In this document: piece by piece, positions 12,801-21,800 of the stretch
Numbering within the stretch: position 1 is the stretch's first letter
How the letters are laid out: every line of letters begins with the position of its first letter
Assembly: GCA_037179385.1 (NCBI GenBank)
Contig: CM074180.1
Span: 30,485,455-30,549,454, forward strand
From: Holothuria scabra
Lineage: Eukaryota > Echinodermata > Holothuroidea > Aspidochirotida > Holothuriidae
Length of the DNA: 64,000 nucleotides
Reading direction: 5' to 3'
Position numbers and translations under genes: made by a program
The notes under the pieces: generated by a model
The model's input: only the letters and a program-made list of their open reading frames with translations
Databases searched by the model: none
Told to the model about the DNA's origin: nothing

Positions 12801-15800
12801 TAAATTTGGATATTTATTAGGAGAGACTCATTGTTTGCATTGGATTTGCAGTATTGAAGTTCTAAAATATAATGAACGATAAGCACTGTTTTTCTATGTA
12901 ATTAAATTTCCTATTTCTCCTTGAAATTTGGTACTCTTGGAATGTTAGATACCTTTTACTGTAGCTCTAGCATATGCTGGGAATAGCAAACAAAGTTGCT
13001 TAATTGTCTCTGTATAGGCATCAAAAGCATAAATAAATTGAATGCAATGTGAAATTAATGTGCCATGATGACATCGCAGATTTCCCATAATGGACTAATT
13101 CCCCCCAAATTTGCAGTACTTTGAAAATAAATTTGGAATGCTATATGCAATTGAGATGCAGTTTTCATCTGCTGAAGGAGAAAAGTTTGAATTTTGCCTG
13201 TGGAAAAGGCCTTTGAGGGACCAGCCACGGGTACCGACACTGGACTTTCTACACCGAAACGCACTTTGAAGGTTAAAAAAAAAATGGAGTTCGTAATATC
13301 GCCCAAAATTTGAGAGTTACTGCATGCCTTGGCTAGGTATAAGGCAAACCCCTGAGCTGTGTTGCTTCAAATTTCAATTACAAATTGAGGTCAAAGGTTG
13401 TACAATATCTTTGAACAATTGAAGGAAAAACCAGACACCTCCTTTTTACGAAGTAAACCCTTTTGCTATCTCTACAAACTGGCAAACAACATTGCTTAAA
13501 TAAGTCAACTTGGTAACCACAAATTTTCAAGTGGTTTTATAAGGGTCTGATCCCAGCACCAAGTTTAGCAGCCTCCAAGACAATATTTCTACGTATTGCA
13601 TTTAATATTTGGTGGCTGAAGGTCTTTATCTACCGCATGTGTTAGAACTACATGCTGTCGATCTTTACAGGCCCTATCACAGATTATTGTTACCTCAGTG
13701 TTCTCAAGCTTCATTAAATGCATCGTTTGGCCCTTTAATTGGAACGTTGAACCCTGTTTAATATCATTTCATCCGAAATTATCCTCTCTCATTATTACTT
13801 TTATCACTCGTTTCTAAAATCATCCACGCTATACGTCCGGGTCTGCATCGGATCCGTATTCGCATTGATGGAATCGGACCCGTCTGCATCCGTTCACCGC
13901 ATCCGGACGCCGCAACCGCATTCCGTATCCGCATCCGTACTTATGGAATCCTACCTTAAGAAGAAGGTCATGAAACATTACGGATACTGTATAGTACTCA
14001 TGCTCGTACGTGCGTATGTAAGCAATGTGTACACCTTCGCAGTTATCTTTATTTCCTAGATGGATACTATGCATGACCGTTGTCAAATTTATAGAACGTA
14101 CATAGCTGCGCAGGCATGGATATTGCACTAGCAGCTGGGTATGCAAGGAATCGAAAGGGCCTCGCGATCGTCCGCCGTATATCGTACAGCTTGTTGTACA
14201 GTCATTGAACTGCATACCTGCTGCATGTGCACGGAACATCAGTTACAGTGCATTTCCAAATCAATTCGAGATAAAAGAGATTCTCGATGTGTAGTCTTTG
14301 CCAAAATTGCCAAAAACAAGTGTCTCTAATGTTAGTCAATGCTGGAATGGACTGAACATTTGAATAATCTGGTATATGAATGCCGTTTGACACATCGCCC
14401 TGCGACGTCTTTTTTGTGTAGTGTAAAGACTAAAGTTAAGCCTAGCCTAACACTGTAACGTTAGGCCTACTAGTACTAAGTTATAGCTTCTTGTACAGTG
14501 AGTTACGTTTGTTAGGCTCTGTCTGTCTGTTGCACAGGAATCAGGTGTTACTTTCTGTCTGTTGTTACTGCATTATTTATATGCATCGAATCCATTTTTA
14601 GAAGATTTCGTTTCGAATAACCTGGGCCAACGTTTGGTTATACAGGCATAGGCTGGTTTACATAGGCCTATGACAAGCCTAACGTTAGGCCTAACGTTAA
14701 TAGTAGTAAGCACTGAGCAATGCTAGGCCTAGCCTTGTCCTGGCATTTTGGTTTCGATGAAAAGAGAAACCTTTGCATTCATGATGGCGTGTGTGTGTAT
14801 GTATGTGTGTATGTGCATGTGTGTGTGTTTGTGACACTTTGCTTGTTTACACGATATCTTGAGAAGGGAAGATCGGACAGTTTTCAAACTTGGTACACAG
14901 ATACCCCTTACTGAGAGGAAGAACCCTATTTATTTTGGTTGAGGTCAAAGGTCATCTGGGGTCACAGGGGTCAAAAACCGAAATCTTTGTTTACACAATA
15001 TCTCAAGATAGAAAACTTGGATTAATTTCAAACTTGATATGTAGATGCGTTATGATGTAAGGAAGAACCCTATTGATTTTGGTGGAGGTCAAAGGTCATT
15101 TGGGGTCACATGGGGTCAAAGCCGAAATCCTTTTTTTCACGATATCTCATGGTAGGAAACTTTGATTCATTTCAAACTTCATATGTTGATGCGTTATGAT
15201 GTGAGGAAGAACCCAATTTATTTTGGTGGAGGTCAAAGGTCATTTGGGGTCACGCGGGGCCAAACCCTGAAATCCTTGTTACATGATACATCATTGTAGG
15301 AAAGTTGGATTCATTTCAGACTTGATATGTTGATGTATTATGATGTAAAGAAGAATCCTATTTATTTTGGTGGAGGTCAAAGGTCATTTGGGATCAGAAG
15401 GGGACAAATCCTGAAAAACTTTTTAACACAATATCTCAAGGTAGGAAGCTTGGATTGATTCCAAACTTGATATGTTGATGCGTTATGATGTAAGGAAAAA
15501 CCCTTTTGATTTTGGTAGAGGTCAAAGTTCATTTGGGGTCATAGGGGGTCAAACTCAGAAAACTTGTTTACACTATATCTCAAGGTAGGAAACTTGGATT
15601 CATTTCAGACTTGATATGTTGATGCGTTATGATGTAAGCAGCTTGTTTGTGGAATATCTTAAGGCACAGTATGAAATTTGTAGAAATGTTTTGGTTAAAA
15701 GAAAAACCAGTTACTAACAGGTGGAATCAAAGGCCACTTTGGGTAACCAGTTGTTACAAGAAATGTAGCATTTCATTGAAAAGAGCATGTATGTATCATC

Positions 15801-18800
15801 GAAACCTCAAAGCATTTTTGCATTCTGGTTAAATTGAATCAATGAACATTATGCTAGTAATATTACAGTCACTATTAGCCCAGCCCCAGTAAAAAGTTAG
15901 CCAACCAGGAAATCTTAACCACCTACTGTACCTGAGCAGATCAATGAGGTGACAAATTAAGCACAGGCTACAAGGCAAAGCTAACAAAAATGGTGTGTTT
16001 TAGAGTGCATTTCCTGTAATCCAGGGTTCCAAAATTTCAAAATTTTCTCACCTCAGCCCCAACCATGGTGGGGCTGAGGTGGGCTGTGACCCCCCGGCGG
16101 TGAATTTTCCTCTCTTTTTTTGAAATGCCAGGCTCATACCTGATTTCAAACCCTCATATTCCATGAAATTGGAGGAATCAAAACACAATTTAGTATATAA
16201 TCATCCATGATACATGTGAGCAAGGAGATTGAAAGATTAAAAGGTGATGGACCACAGTAATGTCCGACTAAAGTCAGGCCATCACTTGCTGCTGCATTTG
16301 TCTGTACTCTGCACAAGTGTGTTTGAGATAAAAGAGAGGGACAGTCCCATTTCAGGGCATGACACTGGCAAAAAAAAAAGGAGCCTGTCTGTAAAATGTA
16401 GAGAGGTTAAAGGTATGTATTTAAAAGCAATTAAAAGAAAACTTTGTCATGATCTCGTGTCTATATGTTTTTCAAGTACAAGGAGATTAGACTGTGTACT
16501 TCATCTCTAAGAAATGTGAAGCTGTGTAAGAACATGTGTGTGAGCAAGAAATTGTGTCCTGAACTGTTCCTATTAAGTCCAGCAAACAAGTTTGATCATA
16601 GTGAGTACCTGATGATATAAACTTGTAAACGTATGCTGTAGTACCCTCAGTTATGAAGGATCTAAATGGAAGGTCAATTTTGCTACAAATTAAGTTTTTA
16701 GCCACAATTTACCAAGCTCAGGGTGTAAGGAATTTATGATGTGTGGATGATGATAAAAAAAAATAACTCTCAAATAGTTCTGTTGGTTGCTAAAAAAAAA
16801 TGGGTCAGAGGTTGATTCAAAATGTCTGTGAAAAGTCAAATTGTCCTTAATTATAGGAAAAATTGTGTACAAAGCAAATATTTAACTTTTTAGTCTTATC
16901 AATTTCATACTATTGGAAAGTAGGAACTTGTCCATTAGAACATGTACAGGCTTGATGATGTGATGTGTCAAAGGTCAGGACCACAGTCTTCCTACATTAT
17001 ATATAGTACATAACATGAACAGAGCATACTGCAGGCATAGATTGTTGCTACCGTTCATGTGAGGCATAGAAAGATGGCTGTCTGCTATGGTTTTGTGTGT
17101 GAAAGATTTGACTCGCTCAAGTAGTTCAAATCAGCAGATTTTTCAAAAAAAGTTGAAATATTTCCAAAATAGTGCAAGATAAGGTCAAAATCACGACAGG
17201 TATTTCAGGAATGTAATATTTTTTCCAATTCAAGTTTAAATTTTGGTAAACACATTACAGAGTTGTCACCAAATCATGCAAATTTTAGCTGCATTCTGGC
17301 CATCTTGGTGGACCTTACATACATGTTGCATGCTCTGTCCATGTATGTAGAAAGTCCTTGATCAGGATTTCAAGATTACTTGGCTAAAAATTATTGGAAA
17401 GTCTAGAAAAAGGATGAATAGGCCTAAAGACTAACCTTTGGTCTCAGATTTGAAGCTTTTATATTGGTATTGATGATGTCATACAGTAAAACAGTAAGTG
17501 AAAAAGAAATCTGTAAATGGTCAATATTTTCTGAATGGTAATGAGAATTTTTGTTGATTTCTAGGTTTTAAATGCTTTTTACGAGCGAATGCGAAATATG
17601 GTAGCTGTTTTATGGACTTGTTGTGGTGTTTTTTTTATTCTGTGCCTTGTTTGTTTTAAATTTGTAAGTGTTTGTAGATTAAAAGGCTTAACCAGGAATA
17701 CAAATAATTTAGTTAAGGATGTCTCTAGTTTCATTACACGTTGAGGCATATTTCTTGAGGGATATTTAAATTATACCTTTCTTGGAACAACTTTGTGGGG
17801 TTCTCAGAAACCCTTTGTATAGTCTGTCAACAGCTGTTCTTTACGACATGGCTGCTACCCTTCTTTTCTTACTGTTTCAAACATCTATGCAATCTGTTAA
17901 CTTGAAAGTTTACGGGTAATTATAAAAAACATTGAACAGGTGATTTCTTTTCGTAATGAAGCAACATAAAGCTGGAACAAAAGCATCAAATTTTAAGTTG
18001 TACGGTATTTTTATTTTCTTCAGAAGTGAAGAAGGTCAAATATAAGTCAAGTATGTGCCATGCGCAGGGCTATGCTTTACATCATAACTAAGTTAACCTC
18101 AACCCAAGTTTTTGTTATTTATTTTGTGATATTTTCATATTAGATTTTTTTACATTGGTGGTTGTACTCTATGAAAAGGTCATTATTATGCAGCATATAT
18201 TTCGATTGAGGAATCTTGTAAGACAAATTTAAAATGGTTCCTTTGAGCAACTGTACTGTAAGGGAAAAGACCTACTAGCTGTGCACTTGTCCAACCAACC
18301 AAGAAAGAGGAGGCGGGTGAGAAATTTGATAGCATTTACTTTGTACAGTAGGAATGAGAAAAGAGAGATCTGATAAGGGAGTTGCAAAATAAAAGACGGA
18401 GAAGTTATCTCTGTACACTTAAACCTCATTGGCCAAGATGAGAAGCTATAAGTTAGATCTCTTCTGTTGTGGAAGTATTGCTTGCTTTGTTAGTGATCAT
18501 GCTGCGCATTCACATACAGGAGATCTGGCTGAACTGCTGGACAGTAATAAACTCTACTATCAAACAATACTGAGAACATTAAGGAAGTTAAAAAAAAGCT
18601 GAAATTATCACTCGTGAGGATATTTTTGATATTTTGAACCTCAAATAAAAGGCCTCAAATTCTGACAGCTTTGGCTATGGCCAAAAATTAGTAATAAAAA
18701 AGTCTGCTGCAATCTAAACATGTCTATACCATCCACTACCTGTTTTGATTAGCCAATTTCAACATCATATATGTGTCACTGATATATACTTTTCTAAAAC

Positions 18801-21800
18801 TTGAGCTTTTAGCATAAACATTTCTATTCCCCTCACCTACCATCACTAATGTTTTCCCAGTTTAAATTTTCAACACTGATATCCTTTTCTGAAACCTCAT
18901 ACCTCCTCATCAAAACAAATTCATCATCTTCTAAACTACCTGTTTTTCGTATCAGGGAGTTGCTAAACTTTAGCAAATTCATGTTATGTATCACTAGAAC
19001 TATAAGAACACCTTCACTCACGAGTGTGAATGCCTTGCACCAAGGAGGTTCTACAACTAGAACTTCCTTGCTTGCACTCTGGTTGCATTAAGTGTCCAAC
19101 TTCAACATTTGCATGATACTGCACATCACAGCTGAAGTTAAGTCCTTGCCTTATTGGACGTGACAGGTTAAAGTTTCAATGGACAGCAACATTTCTCTGT
19201 GAGTTTGTGGGTTAGATAGACAAGTAAATTTTAGTTATAAAATTTAACTAACTTCCTGCAAGGAAGAATGTTCAAAGTGGCATGGAGTCAATAGTGTGGA
19301 CTTCCAGTCATCACTCAAACAAATAGAAATGGTAAAATACACTAGATAAAGCCTTGTTTTCTATATTGTTGCAGAGAAATCCAATTTAATTATCTGCTTG
19401 TCATATTTTATTTTCATTTGGACTATCAAAAATATCTTCAGACAATCACAATTTGGCTCCAACTTGTCCAATGGACAACCTGAAAATTTCCTTAAAAGTC
19501 AGGACTTAATGCACAAATTAGAGGATGTTTGGAAATTAAAAAATGAAGAGTGCAAAATGTATGAAGTCAGGTTACACATTCATATCTCCTCTATACATCA
19601 TATAGTTTGGTCAGCAAAAAAGGGATAATTATTATGAGCACATCACTTAATACTTGTTTGCATGAAACCTTCTAAAGCCCTTACTGAGTAAGGTGGACAC
19701 AGAATGGTTAGCAAAATGTGCAGGTCAGTAGAACTCTTTCCTCAGTACTTTCATCATGAAGTATAGCTTAGTGAAAGTTCCATTACTTATCCTGCATGGT
19801 TAAGTATTCATTTTCATCCAGAAAATTTGAATTACATTTGTGTGGTCCTTGTGAATTTGGATGTTTTTTGTTATAAACTTTAGCATTAAAATACAGTTGT
19901 TAGAGTGTGCAAATGTCAAGTTTTGTGACCTTGTTGCTTTCTGGTTATATATACATGTACTCTTTACCAGTTTACCACTTGGTCAGGAAAATGGGAAGGA
20001 CTGGAAAGAGTTTGAAATTCTTTTTATGGTATTGAAAATACTTGAATTTAGGGTGTTGGTCTAGAGAAATAACCAAATGGTCTTGAAGTGTGAAAAACCT
20101 ACAGTAACTATAGTATGTGTCAATACTGGGTTAAGGTTCAAACACAAAGACCACCCTTCACAAAATTCTTCATTCATCAGTTCTAAATATTTCCATCTTA
20201 GTCTCCAAAAGTCTGGAAAAAAGTCTTGAATTTGAGTTCTGAAAAAGTGTGTGAACCCTGTCTTAAATGGAAAGATGCAAGGAAATGCATGGACGGGGGA
20301 CAGGTGATAATTGGTGCCTTTTTTTTTTTTTTTATCTCATTTCATATCCCATTTATGTGTGATTGATTAGTCATACAGTATCCCTTGGTTTGTAAAGCCT
20401 GAAAGAAGAGCTGAACAGAGGGAAACTTTAAAGGGTACAGCCAAAGTGAACAATTTGGCTGTAGGCCTATATTACACCACAGGACATTTCTGAAGGGATC
20501 ACTGCCATTAGTAAAAACCTGACAGTCATGACTGTTAGTGCTGTCAGTGATTTTGAGTACAAGTACTTTATGTTTAATAAGCCATTGAAAACGTTAAAAA
20601 CGGTTCTTGTGTTCTTGCTTTGAAGGTGAGAAGAAGCTGGGAAAGGTGATAACCCCTGACCCATGGAAAGCTGGTGCCAGGAACACAACAGGTATGTAAC
20701 ATTTGTAAATATTTGTACAACATTTATATGTTTGAGAATAAAAGTTAGGCTGTCTTAAAAAAAAAAAACACACACACACAATTTAAGGTAAAATTTCTTG
20801 AAGAATGTTTATGTCTATCTTTCTCTTCCCCATAATTGCAATTACTAGTTACTAAATGCAAGTCAATTTAAACTTGCCATGTCCCTTCAGTTGCTACTTG
20901 TGTTATTTTGGACCCTTCCTCTTTGGCTAATGGGCATATGCTTGTGACTAAAAGTTGAATAAATTGGAAAATTCATCATTTTATTAAGTTTAGGTGACCA
21001 GTTAACTACTAATTTGACTCATTTTCAGTCCCGTTAAATCCTGAGCTTTATAACTCCGCCAATCTTGGTTCATGTTGTCATACTATGATGGCTTTCATGC
21101 ACAATTAGAGAATGCTATTGTAAAGTATGATTTCAATCACAAATGCAAGTTACCCTTAACATTTGTGTGTGGTGAATATGTCCAATAGAGGCTCACTTCA
21201 TTTTTAAGTTGGGGTTATGACTTTAAGGGACATGCACTGTACTTGATTTGATACCAAGAATTTCATGCATAGATATTTCTTGGAATTAAGTTGTTTCTTT
21301 GAAAGTTATGTTTACAGGTAAGAGTGTTTTGATTTATTTGTTTGCAGGAAAAAAAGTGACTGTTACACAACATGGTCATTTTTTCCCTACAGAATGCTTG
21401 CGTAAAAGAAGGGTTTAAGGTCATGTCAAGTTCATATACATTTTTGAGGGGTATTATTACAAGCCATTTGGTGAAATTTTCACTGAGATCTGGTGTGTGC
21501 TTCTCAAGAAATTTACAAGTGGAGTTGTTATATTTTCATGAAAGAATGAAATTATAGCAAATATGACATCCTATCCTCACATTAATGCAGCCTTGAAGGT
21601 ATTTTTTACCTCAACAATACCTTAGTATCAGAAGGTGATTGCATAAGTAGTATGATAACTAAACAAACTTTGCATTCCCCATAGGGAGATCCTATCCCTG
21701 TTAACTGCTAGGTCAACATAGCAGCCTGAGAAAACAAAGGGAAACGAAGCATACCTTGTCAACGTGAGGAAGTGATATAACCTGTGCTGCCCTAAAGCTA

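Noticed and set aside
13055..13306. Minus frame after a T-rich acceptor-like tract (VRFGVESPVSVPVAGPSKAF)
   Set aside because: The tract is a decent acceptor and the frame is open, but no upstream exon or family match was found. Kept out of the annotation.
14746..15836. CRISPR-like array
   Set aside because: Units are 144 bp, contiguous and without unique spacers, in a eukaryotic intron. It is a minisatellite.
18835..18977. Acidic minus-strand frame ending at a GTGAGG donor
   Set aside because: It reads a little like an exon (NSLIRKTGSLEDDEFV..), but the acceptor is weak and no partner exon was found.
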